Made by a program: the position numbers and the translations under genes. A DNA stretch of 64,000 bases from Mucilaginibacter sp. OK268. Its GTDB lineage: Bacteria > Bacteroidota > Bacteroidia > Sphingobacteriales > Sphingobacteriaceae. The number at the start of each line of letters is the position of its first letter. The stretch's first letter is position 1. The notes beneath the pieces are model-generated. The model ran no database searches. It saw only the letters and a program-made list of their open reading frames with translations, and was not told where the DNA came from. The DNA is taken from the NCBI RefSeq assembly GCF_900103125.1, contig NZ_FNJV01000012.1, positions 124,001-188,000 on the forward strand, given 5' to 3'. Below, piece after piece: positions 8,362 through 16,662 of the stretch.

Positions 8362-10518
8362 ATGACCCCTCAGGAAGCCCTTCAAAAATATTTCGGTTAC
8401 AGCAATTTCAGGCATCATCAGGAGGCTATTATTGAGCATGTTTTAAGTGGGCAGGATGTGATGGCACTGATGCCAACCGGCGGCGGCAAGTCCTTATGTT
8501 ATCAGCTGCCCGCGGTATTGCTAAAGGGGCTTACCATTGTGATATCGCCCCTGATAGCTTTAATGAAAGACCAGGTCGACAGTCTGAATGTAAGCGGTAT
8601 CCCGGCGGCATTCCTCAACTCAGCACAAACACCTGAGGAACAGCGCCAGTTGGTCGAAAAATTAAAACACAACCAGATCAAACTGCTATACCTGGCACCG
8701 GAGCGCTTATTTGGTACCGAAAACAAACTGGTGCCCTTTTTAAAAACACTCAACGTAGTACAGATAGCTATTGACGAGGCACACTGTATATCCCAATGGG
8801 GGCATGATTTCAGGCCCGAGTACCTGATGTTGGCGCAGTTAAAAAATGAGTTCCCGAATGTGCCGGTCATAGCCCTAACGGCTACCGCGGATAAGCTTAC
8901 TCAAAAAGACATTCTCGAAAAACTGAACCTGCACCGGCCTGCGGTATTTGTATCGTCATTTAACCGGGCTAATATCACCTACCGCGTTATCCCGAAAAAG
9001 AGCAGCTTTAAACAACTCATCAGTTTTTTAAAGGAACGCCCGGATGAGTCGGGTATTATCTATTGTCTTTCGCGCAAATCAACAGAAGACCTCGCGGCCG
9101 ATCTGAAAGACGAAGGCTTCGCCGCCGAAGCCTACCACGCTGGATTGAACAACGAGGTTAAAGCCAAAAATCAGGAAGCTTTTTTGCGCGATGATGTCAA
9201 GATCATTGTAGCTACCATCGCTTTTGGTATGGGCATCAATAAATCAAACGTGCGCTACGTGGTGCATATAGATCTGCCTAAGAACATTGAAGGCTATTAC
9301 CAGGAAACCGGGCGCGCCGGCAGGGATGGTTTAGCATCGGAGGCCCTGCTGCTCTATTCGCCGGGTGATGCCGGTAAGCTCCAGCACTTTGCCCGTATTG
9401 AAGGCAATGAAGAGCAAAGCCGTATTATGCTCAACAAACTGAACGATATGGTGAAGTACTGCCAGCTACAATCATGCCGCAGGCAATACCTCATGAATTA
9501 TTTCGATGAGGCTTTTCCACCCAATTGCGGTTCCTGCGATGTTTGTTTGACCGAGTTTAAACGTTTTGATGGTACACTGATCGCCCAAAAAGCGCTGTCG
9601 GCTGTATCCCGGCTGAATGAACGGTTCGGGGTTAACTATGTGATCGACTTTTTACGGGGCTCAAAGAATGAGAAGATCCGCGAGGAGCATAAGCAGCTTA
9701 AAACCTATGGTATTGGAGCTGATATCAGCAAGGTCGACTGGCAACGTTATATCAGGGAGCTGATCACCCTGGAATATTTACAGGTAACCGATGATGGCTA
9801 CCCGGTATTGAAATTAACCAATCAAAGCTCGCTGGTGCTCAAAGGCATACAAAAGGTTGAATTTATTGAAACACAAACCACCGAAGAGCACCATACCGAA
9901 GCCGCCCCACCACATGAGGCAGAATTACTGAGCCGGTTAAAAAATACCCGCCGCGATATCGCCGAGCTGGAAAATGTGCCGGCTTATATCATTGTATCTG
10001 ATGCCACCCTGCTGGAAATGGCTACTTATTTGCCACAAAGCTTAGATGAATTGAGACTGATATCAGGCTTTGGCGATGTTAAACTGGCCCGTTATGGTCG
10101 TGAACTTTTACAACCGGTTAAGGACTATTGTAAAACCAAAGGCCTGGAATCAAAGATTGCGTACAAATCGCCCAAGCGGGAGCGCAAAACCAAAACAGAA
10201 CGCCCGGCCCGTACTCCACGCAGCGGAACAGACACCCGTACCGAAACATTTAACTTATATCGTCAGGGTAAAAACGCTACGGAAATAGCGGCAGCAAGGG
10301 GACTTTCGCAGGTAACGATCGAGAGCCATTTAAGCCATTTTGTACAAACCGGCGATCTGGATGTTAAAGAACTGGTTGCCGAAAGTAAGCTGCCCGTAAT
10401 CATAGAAGCCGTAGAAAATTACGGAGCGGAACGTTTAGCTCCCCTCAAAGAAATTTTAGGTGACGCCTACTCCTATGGTGAAATTAAAGCTGTAATAAGC
10501 TGGATGAACAAAAGTTAG
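8362..10518 (+). CDS. recQ: ATP-dependent DNA helicase RecQ
   Basis: 718 residues. Helicase core: Walker A PTGGGKS at 38-44, DEAH at 138-141 in AIDEAHCISQWGHDFRPEY, motif VI QETGRAGRDG near 315. The zinc-binding subdomain shows CRRQYLMNYF and CGSCDVC. An HRDC domain follows at about 510-590 (RLKNTRRDIAELE, SGFGDVKLARYG) and a C-terminal helix-turn-helix at about 600-660 (NLYRQGKNATEIAAARGLSQ). RecQ unwinds 3'-5' in recombination and fork repair. Domain set and length match the long Bacteroidota RecQ. The start lies right after the repeat arm at 8343-8356. Confidence 0.96.
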   Translation: MTPQEALQKYFGYSNFRHHQEAIIEHVLSGQDVMALMPTGGGKSLCYQLPAVLLKGLTIVISPLIALMKDQVDSLNVSGIPAAFLNSAQTPEEQRQLVEKLKHNQIKLLYLAPERLFGTENKLVPFLKTLNVVQIAIDEAHCISQWGHDFRPEYLMLAQLKNEFPNVPVIALTATADKLTQKDILEKLNLHRPAVFVSSFNRANITYRVIPKKSSFKQLISFLKERPDESGIIYCLSRKSTEDLAADLKDEGFAAEAYHAGLNNEVKAKNQEAFLRDDVKIIVATIAFGMGINKSNVRYVVHIDLPKNIEGYYQETGRAGRDGLASEALLLYSPGDAGKLQHFARIEGNEEQSRIMLNKLNDMVKYCQLQSCRRQYLMNYFDEAFPPNCGSCDVCLTEFKRFDGTLIAQKALSAVSRLNERFGVNYVIDFLRGSKNEKIREEHKQLKTYGIGADISKVDWQRYIRELITLEYLQVTDDGYPVLKLTNQSSLVLKGIQKVEFIETQTTEEHHTEAAPPHEAELLSRLKNTRRDIAELENVPAYIIVSDATLLEMATYLPQSLDELRLISGFGDVKLARYGRELLQPVKDYCKTKGLESKIAYKSPKRERKTKTERPARTPRSGTDTRTETFNLYRQGKNATEIAAARGLSQVTIESHLSHFVQTGDLDVKELVAESKLPVIIEAVENYGAERLAPLKEILGDAYSYGEIKAVISWMNKS

Positions 10519-10524
10519 TTATTC

Positions 10525-10638
10525 AGTAGCGAGTATCAAGTATCAAGACAAAAAAATGTATAATTTTAAGGCGTTTTAATACACCAGCAAAAAGTTTCAA
10601 TGTGCAAGAAAAAGTCTTGATACTTGATACTCGCTACT
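10525..10638. repeat. long inverted repeat, 25-base perfect arms
   Basis: Arms at 10525-10549 and 10614-10638 are perfect inverted copies built from TATCAAG units (core CGAGTATCAAGTATCAAGAC), 64 bases apart. The element fills the spacer between recQ and murF. It resembles the low-complexity TCAAGA/TCAAAA repeats seen elsewhere in this window. Confidence 0.85.
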
Positions 10639-10650
10639 TGATACTAAAAT

Positions 10651-11994
10651 ATGATCACTACCGAACAACTTTACCAGATATACCTGCAACACCCTGTAAT
10701 CAGTACCGATACCCGGAAAATTGGCAGCGGCAGTTTATTTTTTGCCCTTAAAGGTGATAAGTTCGACGCCAACACCTTTGCTCAGCAAGCTATAGAAGCA
10801 GGGGCAGCCTATGCTATTATAGATAATCCGGAGTATCAATTAGGTGAGCGGTATTTATTGGTTGAAGATGTGTTAACCGCTCTGCAGAACCTGGCCAGGC
10901 ATCATCGCCAGACTTTACAGATACCTGTTGTTGGATTGACGGGTACCAACGGTAAAACTACCACCAAAGAGCTCATTAACGCGGTATTGTCCCAGCATTT
11001 TAAAACCCAGGCTACGCAGGGCAACCTGAACAACCATATCGGCGTGCCACTTACCATACTAACTATTGATGCCACGCATGAGGCTGCCGTAATTGAAATG
11101 GGCGCCAATCACCAGAAAGAGATCGAACTGCTTTGCAGCATTTCGCAACCATCGCACGGAATGATCACCAATGTGGGCAAGGCGCACCTGGAAGGCTTCG
11201 GCGGTGTTGAAGGCGTAAAAAAAGGCAAAGGGGAATTGTATGATTATTTAGCCCCCCAGCCCCCTAAAGGGGGAGCAAGCCGCATTGCTTTTATCAATAG
11301 TGATGATGCTGTTTTAATGGAAATGGCCGAAGCACGGCATTTAAACCATGTGGTTTATTACGGGACACAAGATATTGACAACCTCATCAGTGGCGAGATC
11401 ACTGAGAACTCCCCATTGCTTACCGTTCAATGGACTAACAATACAACCGGCCAAACTTATACGGTTAAAACACAACTCACCGGGGCTTATAATCTGAACA
11501 ATATTTTAGCGGCCATCAGCATTGGTACTTATTTTAAGCTCCCGGCTCAGGAAATAAACGCGGGTATTGAAGGTTATCAACCCAAAAACAACCGTTCGCA
11601 AATTGTACAAACGGCTACCAATACCCTCATTTGCGATTACTATAATGCCAACCCAAGCAGCATGACCGTAGCTATTGAAAATATGGATAAGATCAGCGCG
11701 AAACGCAAGGTATTGATCCTGGGTGATATGTTTGAACTGGGCGATGAATCGCCGACCGAACACCTTACCGTTCTCCAAAAAGCGTTAGACACACCCGTAG
11801 ATGAAAGGATATTCATCGGCAAGGACTTTGAAAGTCAAAAATCAAAAGTCAAAAATCAAAACCAGGCAGTTACCTTCTATCTAACGGCCGAGGATGCCAT
11901 TGCCGGATTGAAAGCTCATCCTATAAAAAACTCCACCATTCTGATCAAAGGTTCACGGGGTATGGCTTTGGAAAGATTGGTGGAGTTGTTTTGA
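10651..11994 (+). CDS. murF: UDP-N-acetylmuramoyl-tripeptide--D-Ala-D-Ala ligase MurF
   Basis: 447 residues. MurF adds D-Ala-D-Ala to the cytoplasmic peptidoglycan precursor. The N-terminal substrate domain shows STDTRKIGSGSLFFALKG; the ATP-binding P-loop GLTGTNGKTTTKELI is at 95-109; EMGANHQKEIELL, NVGKAHLEGFG and the C-terminal domain (ICDYYNANPSSMTVAI, LGDMFELG) follow. Two oddities: residues 201-210 (APQPPKGGAS) and 394-405 (ESQKSKVKNQNQ) are translated from repeat DNA that looks intergenic in character (11251-11280 and 11830-11868). Both keep the frame and sit at surface-loop positions, so the enzyme is probably active. murF is the only Mur gene here, outside a dcw cluster. Confidence 0.95.
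   Translation: MITTEQLYQIYLQHPVISTDTRKIGSGSLFFALKGDKFDANTFAQQAIEAGAAYAIIDNPEYQLGERYLLVEDVLTALQNLARHHRQTLQIPVVGLTGTNGKTTTKELINAVLSQHFKTQATQGNLNNHIGVPLTILTIDATHEAAVIEMGANHQKEIELLCSISQPSHGMITNVGKAHLEGFGGVEGVKKGKGELYDYLAPQPPKGGASRIAFINSDDAVLMEMAEARHLNHVVYYGTQDIDNLISGEITENSPLLTVQWTNNTTGQTYTVKTQLTGAYNLNNILAAISIGTYFKLPAQEINAGIEGYQPKNNRSQIVQTATNTLICDYYNANPSSMTVAIENMDKISAKRKVLILGDMFELGDESPTEHLTVLQKALDTPVDERIFIGKDFESQKSKVKNQNQAVTFYLTAEDAIAGLKAHPIKNSTILIKGSRGMALERLVELF
11251..11280. repeat. G/C palindromic repeat inserted in murF
   Basis: A hairpin CCCCCTAAAGGGGG with flanking CCCCCCAG and AGC sequence interrupts murF in frame. This short element is familiar from Bacteroidota intergenic DNA (from memory). 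It encodes APQPPKGGAS. Confidence 0.7.
11830..11868. repeat. AGTCAAAAATCAAA-type repeat inside murF
   Basis: Tandem AAGTCAAAAATCAAA units, the same low-complexity type found intergenically near 14882 and 15709, are translated as ESQKSKVKNQNQ between two conserved parts of murF. Confidence 0.65.
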
Positions 11995-12012
11995 GATAAA
12001 AACCACTCAAAT

Positions 12013-12096
12013 ATGTCATTGCGAGGAGGAACGACGAAGCAATCTCCTCGCATGTATAAACACGATGAGATTGCCACGCTACGCTCGCAATGACAT
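12013..12096. repeat. REP-like repeat family C
   Basis: Bounded by 13-base inverted ends ATGTCATTGCGAG and CTCGCAATGACAT, with inner GAAGCAATCTC and GAGATTGCCACGC. It lies between the convergent murF and SDR genes. Other copies: 13682-13722 (half), 16535-16634, 24224-24329 and 25897-26008. Confidence 0.85.
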
Positions 12097-12121
12097 GATT
12101 GAATATTTATCCCATGCTTCA

Positions 12122-12862
12122 TCAGCAATTAAACCCGCCATCAATAGTCATGATGGATCCTGTGGTAAAGCTCGCCGATGGGCTGGCCAGATAAGATACC
12201 ACCTCGGCTATCTGCTGTGGATCACCGTATTTGGGGATGGCCATTAAGCTGCGGGCATTGTCCGCATGGCTCCCATCAGCCGGGTTCATGTCGGTATTCA
12301 CCGGGCCGGGTTGTACCAGGTTTACGGTGATACCTTTCGGCCCTAGGTCGCGGGCCAGGCCACGGGTAAGGCCGCTCAATGCCGATTTACTCATCGAATA
12401 CAGTGTACCCTGCGCGGCAACAACCCTATCTGCCATATTACTGCCTATGGTAATAAACCTGCCCGATTTTTCCAGTTTTTGCGCTGCGAAAATGGCAGCT
12501 TCAAAAACGGCTTTTACATTCACATCCATGGTAAAGCGGTAATCATCCAGTGTATGTTCTTCCATTGGTTTACCAGCATAAACCCCGGCGTTGTTGACCA
12601 GGATATCTAACTTGCCAAATTTTTGTACTGTTTGAGTTAGGGCAGATGTTATTTCGCCTTCTACCGCATTATCTGCCTTAATCGCCGATACTTTTAATCC
12701 TTCAATGGTTAATTTATCCACCAGGGTCTGTGCTTTTTCTTTTCCGTTTACATAGGTAAAAACCACGGTGGCGCCATCCTGAGCCAGTTGTCTTACTATT
12801 GCCGCGCCCATACCCCGGCTGCCGCCGGTAACGAGGGCTATTTTATCTTTTAATTTTTGCAT
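12122..12862 (-). CDS. SDR family NAD(P)-dependent oxidoreductase
   Basis: 246 residues, classical short-chain dehydrogenase. Cofactor motif VTGGSRGMGAAI near residue 12, NNAG (VNNAGVYAGKP) near 90, catalytic Ser in TIGSNMAD and the Tyr/Lys pair in YSMSK. C-terminal GDPQQIAEVVSYLASPSA and TGSIMTIDGGF are typical of FabG-like members. Substrate unknown. The gene is divergent from an HxlR regulator 90 bases away, a frequent arrangement in which the regulator senses electrophiles or quinones and controls the reductase. Confidence 0.9.
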   Translation of the reverse strand: MQKLKDKIALVTGGSRGMGAAIVRQLAQDGATVVFTYVNGKEKAQTLVDKLTIEGLKVSAIKADNAVEGEITSALTQTVQKFGKLDILVNNAGVYAGKPMEEHTLDDYRFTMDVNVKAVFEAAIFAAQKLEKSGRFITIGSNMADRVVAAQGTLYSMSKSALSGLTRGLARDLGPKGITVNLVQPGPVNTDMNPADGSHADNARSLMAIPKYGDPQQIAEVVSYLASPSASFTTGSIMTIDGGFNC

Positions 12863-12882
12863 TGCTGTATTTTATTTGGTTG

Positions 12883-12932
12883 CAAAGCTATACCCAAACC
12901 CCTACATTTGCATATACTGATAAATTTGTATA
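12883..12932. promoter_or_regulatory. divergent SDR/hxlR promoter region
   Basis: Leftward -7 element CAAAGCTA (complement TAGCTTTG) at 12883-12890 for the SDR gene; rightward TACATTTG at 12903-12910 and TAAATTTG at 12921-12928 for the regulator. A dyad TATAC-N10-GTATA at 12913-12932 overlaps the rightward element and could be the HxlR operator. Confidence 0.4.
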
Positions 12933-12952
12933 GTACTAACATAAATGTAAGT

Positions 12953-13345
12953 ATGAGAAAAGAAACCTCCACCAATCTGGAAAATGAAAAGCTGATCCTC
13001 GCCGGTTGCGGCACCTCCTATACGCTCGACCTGATAGGCGGTCGTTGGAAGCCTCAAATTCTATGGCGATTGTTATTGCAGGGGTGTATGCGCTATAGTC
13101 AACTCAAAAACTCCATGCCCAATGTTTCTGAACGGATACTGATATTGCAACTGCGCGAATTGGAGCAGGACAGACTTATCAGCAGGCGGGTTTATCCCGA
13201 AGTACCGCCAAAAGTTGAATACCGCCTAACCGTTTTGGGCCTGAGCCTGAAACCTGTGCTTTGCTGCTTATCTAATTGGGGTGATGCCAACAGGCCGAAT
13301 AGGGTTGTAAGTCCGGAGCCGGAAGTTGTGGCTGTGGGGTTGTGA
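12953..13345 (+). CDS. HxlR family transcriptional regulator
   Basis: The frame is open from 12857, but that start overlaps the SDR gene; the ATG at 12953 gives a 130-residue protein of normal HxlR length. Winged-helix features: CGTSYTLDLIGGRWKPQILW with the conserved N-terminal Cys, GCMRYSQLKNSMPNVSERIL (recognition helix) and RRVYPEVPPKVEYRLTVLG (wing). HxlR proteins respond to aldehydes, quinones or disulfide stress, often through that Cys. Most likely it controls the divergent SDR gene and itself. The last ~15 residues are low in complexity and may come from a shifted stop. Confidence 0.9.
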   Translation: MRKETSTNLENEKLILAGCGTSYTLDLIGGRWKPQILWRLLLQGCMRYSQLKNSMPNVSERILILQLRELEQDRLISRRVYPEVPPKVEYRLTVLGLSLKPVLCCLSNWGDANRPNRVVSPEPEVVAVGL

Positions 13346-13614
13346 GTCTTGAGTTCTAAATCTGAAGTCTTAAGTTCAGGGGCTCTGTAGATGCATGGCG
13401 ATGGCCTTTTTTCTTTCCCCGTCAGCAGATAAGCTTCGGGTGAAAACGGGCAGAACATGGTGGGATGTGCGGCTGTAGGGGCATTAGCAAACCTTGCCGA
13501 AGCGTGGGACATGAGCGAACGATTGGAGGTAAGGTTTAGCAGCCCGTGGTTCTGTCCGATTTGCAGGGTAAAGGCACTGTGCGAAAAGAAGCATTTCTGG
13601 TGACTTGATCTTTG

Positions 13615-13640
13615 GTTACTTTGTATCAAGACAAAGTAAC
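13615..13640. repeat. hairpin GTTACTTTGT/ACAAAGTAAC
   Basis: Perfect 10-base arms with a six-base loop ATCAAG. It may be the end of the dispersed element that fills this spacer. Confidence 0.6.
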
Positions 13641-13681
13641 AGCCCAAGCGGCAATTGAGCGCTCTACGATATTCAAAACCG

Positions 13682-13722
13682 CTCTGTAAAGTATAGAGAT
13701 TGCTTCGTACCTCGCAATGACG
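13682..13722. repeat. half copy of repeat family C
   Basis: Only the right half (TAGAGATTGCTTCGTACC then TCGCAATGACG) is present, directly beside the stop of the FAD oxidoreductase gene. Confidence 0.75.
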
Positions 13723-13737
13723 CAAAGATGAAATAAT

Positions 13738-14877
13738 TTACCCTTTCAGAGCCAGCTCCGCTACTTCTTCCCCTACCAAACTCCCCATAGCCACCCCCAT
13801 ACCATTGCACCGTACTGCGCAAAATATATTGGGTTGTATTTGTTTTACTATCGGGGTAATTTCATCCCCAAAACCCATGATGCCGCTCCACCAGTAATCA
13901 ACTTCAATATCCTGATTGGGCAATATCACTTCGTGCAGATAGCTGATCAGTTTTTCTTTTACGGTATCGGTATGTCCAAAATCCCAGGTTTCTTCGGTCT
14001 TGTAGTCCAGGTTACGACCGCCGCCAAACAGGATCCGGTTATCAATATTGCGGAAATAGTAATAGCCTTCGTTAAAGTGATAAGTCCCTTTTAGTTTTAA
14101 ATCAGATATAGGTTTGGTAACCAGCACCTGTCCCCTGCCCGGGATAACATTGAGTTCCGGGTAAAGCTGACTGGCAAAGGCATTGGTAGCCAGGATCACT
14201 TTATCAGCCTTAAAATTGCCCTGTGAAGTAGCGAGACTGATATGCTTGTCTTCATGGTTGATAGCTGTTATTTCGCAATTGTTTAATACCAGCACGCCTA
14301 AGTTATATCCCTTATATAATAAGGTACGCATCATTTTACCGGTATGCAGCTGTCCTTCAAAGGGGTTGTATATGATATGACTAACATTGCTGAAGCCAAA
14401 ATCTGCAATTTTAGCATTAGCCACTGCATAAATGTCAGATTGGCCAATGGCCTGTTGTAATAATTTATTCAGATGGCCGATCTGTTCTATACAGTTTTGG
14501 GCGGCATCTTTTTCATAGCTCATAAAAAGTTCATGACCGCCATGCTGATAATAATCCATATTGGCATCGCCCAGGTTTTCCCGTAAACGTTGCAGACCCC
14601 GCCATTTATAGGCCACCAAACGCATGGCCTCTTCTTCGGACGATTGATTAATGACAGAAATTTGTTCGGAAACTGTACCAAAACAGGCAAAACCAGCGTT
14701 TTTAGTACTGGCTCCTGATGGTAAAAAGCCCCGCTCCAAAACCAGCACTTTTAAACTGGGCTGCTGTTTTTTTAAATGTAGCGCAGCGCTCAAGCCAACC
14801 AGGCCACTGCCAATGATGATCACATCGGCCTGATCAATGAACGCGGTGCGCTCCCAGTATGAAAATGAAGGTTCCAA
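13738..14877 (-). CDS. FAD-dependent amino-acid oxidoreductase (DAO family)
   Basis: 379 residues. An FAD-binding Rossmann motif ADVIIIGSGLVGLSAALHL is at about 17-36, followed by LERGFLPSGASTKNAGF, a hallmark of DadA/glycine-oxidase-like proteins. The C-terminal half shows GRGQVLVTKP, YYYFRNIDNRILFGGGRN and the closing FAD motif RCNGMGVAMGSLVGEEVAEL. It probably oxidises an amine or amino acid, substrate unknown. It lacks the redox Cys signature of dehydrogenases and has no obvious metabolic neighbours. Confidence 0.85.
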   Translation of the reverse strand: MEPSFSYWERTAFIDQADVIIIGSGLVGLSAALHLKKQQPSLKVLVLERGFLPSGASTKNAGFACFGTVSEQISVINQSSEEEAMRLVAYKWRGLQRLRENLGDANMDYYQHGGHELFMSYEKDAAQNCIEQIGHLNKLLQQAIGQSDIYAVANAKIADFGFSNVSHIIYNPFEGQLHTGKMMRTLLYKGYNLGVLVLNNCEITAINHEDKHISLATSQGNFKADKVILATNAFASQLYPELNVIPGRGQVLVTKPISDLKLKGTYHFNEGYYYFRNIDNRILFGGGRNLDYKTEETWDFGHTDTVKEKLISYLHEVILPNQDIEVDYWWSGIMGFGDEITPIVKQIQPNIFCAVRCNGMGVAMGSLVGEEVAELALKG

Positions 14878-14881
14878 ATTA

Positions 14882-14898
14882 AGTCAAAAGTAAAAATT
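14882..14898. repeat. left arm of inverted repeat around the 14.9-15.6 kb gene
   Basis: AGTCAAAAGTAAAAATT is an inverted copy (16 of 17 bases) of 15709-15725. Confidence 0.6.
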
Positions 14899-14924
14899 CA
14901 AAACTTAACACGGCCTTATTTTAG

Positions 14925-15608
14925 TTAGGCATGTAAAACATCTATTAAAAACTTTTTTTCAAACCCCTCAACCTTAGTTAAAAGTTCGCCCTTCATTACT
15001 TTTTTTAAGTCGTCAAGTAAGTCCCTTGTGGCTTTAATACCGTCATCTCCAAGTTTATCTGCGTTGATGGGTGCTTTTTCGCAGGCTTTAATAACAAGGT
15101 CCATCATGTCAGAGGCTCGCTCTTCATTTTGCAATGTTAGATAACTTTGCACAGATAAAAGGCCCCACCTTACACCATACTCAGGCTGGTTGTTTACCGC
15201 CATCATTGTAAAAATGCTTCGTTGAACTTGATTTTCTACGTTTAAAGTATGCCTAGATTGATTTTGGCTGTCAGTTGTATAACTGTTTATAAATGCACGA
15301 ACGTTTTCTTCACCTTCATTTATTCTATTTGTGAAAGTCTCTTCTAAAGCTCGGCGCTCCTGCACAAATCTATTAGTTATAGTTCTCCACGATATCACGC
15401 CAGCAAAACTCACTATCACCGTAACGATCAAGATAAAAATCATGGTCAAACTGTTAAGGATATCGTGGAAGTAACCAGTCGCTATAGTGTTTACTATCGT
15501 AGCTTGTTTCAAGCTGTCAATTGTTTGGGTTAGATGGGATATCTGCGTTTGTAGCGTATCAATTTTCGTTGGATGCAACATGGTCACTGCAGATAATAAA
15601 GCTTTCAT
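14925..15608 (-). CDS. hypothetical membrane protein with coiled-coil
   Basis: 227 residues, no family recognised. N-terminal heptad-like stretch (IDTLQTQISHLTQTIDSLKQ, about 16-35), one strong membrane helix at about 52-75 (LTMIFILIVTVIVSFAGVIS), then a charged, helical domain (RFVQERRALEETFTNRINEGEENV) and an alpha-helical C-terminal half with a possible TPR-like GLLSVQSYLTLQNEERASDM. A cytosolic helical domain on a membrane anchor is likely. Its codon use appears more A+T-rich than both neighbours, and a 17-base inverted repeat brackets it, so it may be a late insertion. Confidence 0.65.
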   Translation of the reverse strand: MKALLSAVTMLHPTKIDTLQTQISHLTQTIDSLKQATIVNTIATGYFHDILNSLTMIFILIVTVIVSFAGVISWRTITNRFVQERRALEETFTNRINEGEENVRAFINSYTTDSQNQSRHTLNVENQVQRSIFTMMAVNNQPEYGVRWGLLSVQSYLTLQNEERASDMMDLVIKACEKAPINADKLGDDGIKATRDLLDDLKKVMKGELLTKVEGFEKKFLIDVLHA

Positions 15609-15708
15609 TCTGATAAAGTTTAGTCAGTAAAAATAAGGTTTAATTCGTTCCTCGAACTTAAACCGGAATAGTTTTTGATTACCAAATTAACAAACGTTTT
15701 GACTTTTT

Positions 15709-15725
15709 AATTTTAACTTTTGACT
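15709..15725. repeat. right arm of inverted repeat around the 14.9-15.6 kb gene
   Basis: AATTTTAACTTTTGACT, inverted copy of 14882-14898 with one mismatch; ends seven bases before the ATG of the metallopeptidase gene. Confidence 0.6.
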
Positions 15726-15731
15726 AAAAAA

Positions 15732-16460
15732 ATGAATCACTTATCAATAATTATAGGATATAGCGGCTATAATTCGGCCTGGTTCCTGATGATCGCGATC
15801 GCCCTGATAAGCTTTATAGTACAGTGGCGGTTCAGGAGTAAGTTTAAACAATACTCTGAGGTGGCATTACTGTCTGGTCTTTCGGGTCAGGAAGTGGCCG
15901 TAAAAATGCTGCGCGCCCATGGCATATTTGATGTGCAGGTAATATCTGTTGAAGGGCAGTTGACCGATCATTATAATCCCGAAACAAAAACGGTGAATTT
16001 AAGCCAGGATGTTTTTTACAGTCGCAGCATTGCCGCCGCCGCAGTAGCAGCACACGAGTGTGGGCACGCCGTTCAGCATGCGCAGGCTTATGGATGGTTA
16101 AGTTTCCGCTCGGCTATGGTACCTATTATTAATGTGGCATCAACCTTAACCCAGTGGACTTTGTTTATTGGTATTATGCTGTTATTTTTCGCCCATAGCC
16201 CCTATGTATTGGCGGTGGGTGTTGCGGCGTTGGCATTGGTTACCTTTTTCAGCTTTATAACACTCCCTGTTGAATTTGATGCCAGCAGGCGGGCATTGGC
16301 CTGGCTGGATAATAATTACAGCATCATGCAAACCGCGCAGGAACATGAGCAAGCCAAAGATGCCCTTTGGTGGGCTGCCATGACCTATGTAGTTGCCGCA
16401 CTGAGCGCCTTGGCTACGCTGGTTTATTATGCCTCGTTTTTGTTTAACAGGCGAAATTAA
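15732..16460 (+). CDS. YugP-like neutral zinc metallopeptidase
   Basis: 242 residues from the ATG at 15732 (a TTG four codons upstream is less likely). Membrane helix at about 17-30, zinc motif HECGHAVQH at 108-116, further helices at about 135-175 (FIGIMLLFFAHSPYVLAVGV) and near the C-terminus, and PVEFDASRRALAWL, typical of the COG2738/YugP family. A membrane-embedded protease; physiological substrates of the family are largely unknown. Size is normal for the family. Confidence 0.9.
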   Translation: MNHLSIIIGYSGYNSAWFLMIAIALISFIVQWRFRSKFKQYSEVALLSGLSGQEVAVKMLRAHGIFDVQVISVEGQLTDHYNPETKTVNLSQDVFYSRSIAAAAVAAHECGHAVQHAQAYGWLSFRSAMVPIINVASTLTQWTLFIGIMLLFFAHSPYVLAVGVAALALVTFFSFITLPVEFDASRRALAWLDNNYSIMQTAQEHEQAKDALWWAAMTYVVAALSALATLVYYASFLFNRRN

Positions 16461-16534
16461 GGAAGGAGAGGCAAGAGACAAGAATCAAGAGATAAGACTT
16501 CTGATTTAATTTTTGCGAGCAGATCATAAATCCT

Positions 16535-16634
16535 ATGTCATTGCGAGGAGGAACGACGAAGCAATCTCCTCGCGTGCATCTACTACTTGTGATGAGAACG
16601 CGAGGAGATTGCCACGCTGCGCTCGCAATGACAT
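16535..16634. repeat. REP-like repeat family C
   Basis: Outer ends ATGTCATTGCGAG and CTCGCAATGACAT plus inner arms GCAATCTCCTCGCG and CGCGAGGAGATTGC; as RNA it would fold into a long interrupted hairpin. Lies between the convergent metallopeptidase and GMC genes. Confidence 0.85.
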
Positions 16635-16662
16635 GGTTTACTTAGGATTTTTTCCTGACAGC

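Larger units (their letters stand above)
13346..13737. other. gene-free, repeat-rich spacer
   Basis: No frame here looks coding. It contains a hairpin at 13615-13640 and half of a family C repeat at 13682-13722. The middle (about 13395-13600) is higher in G+C and has no stop-rich AT character, resembling a decayed mobile or dispersed element rather than ordinary spacer. Confidence 0.5.

Noticed and set aside
13192..13725. Long open frame on the reverse strand through the hxlR end and the following spacer
   Set aside because: Overlaps hxlR, spans repeat DNA, and its translation has no domain or composition of a real protein.
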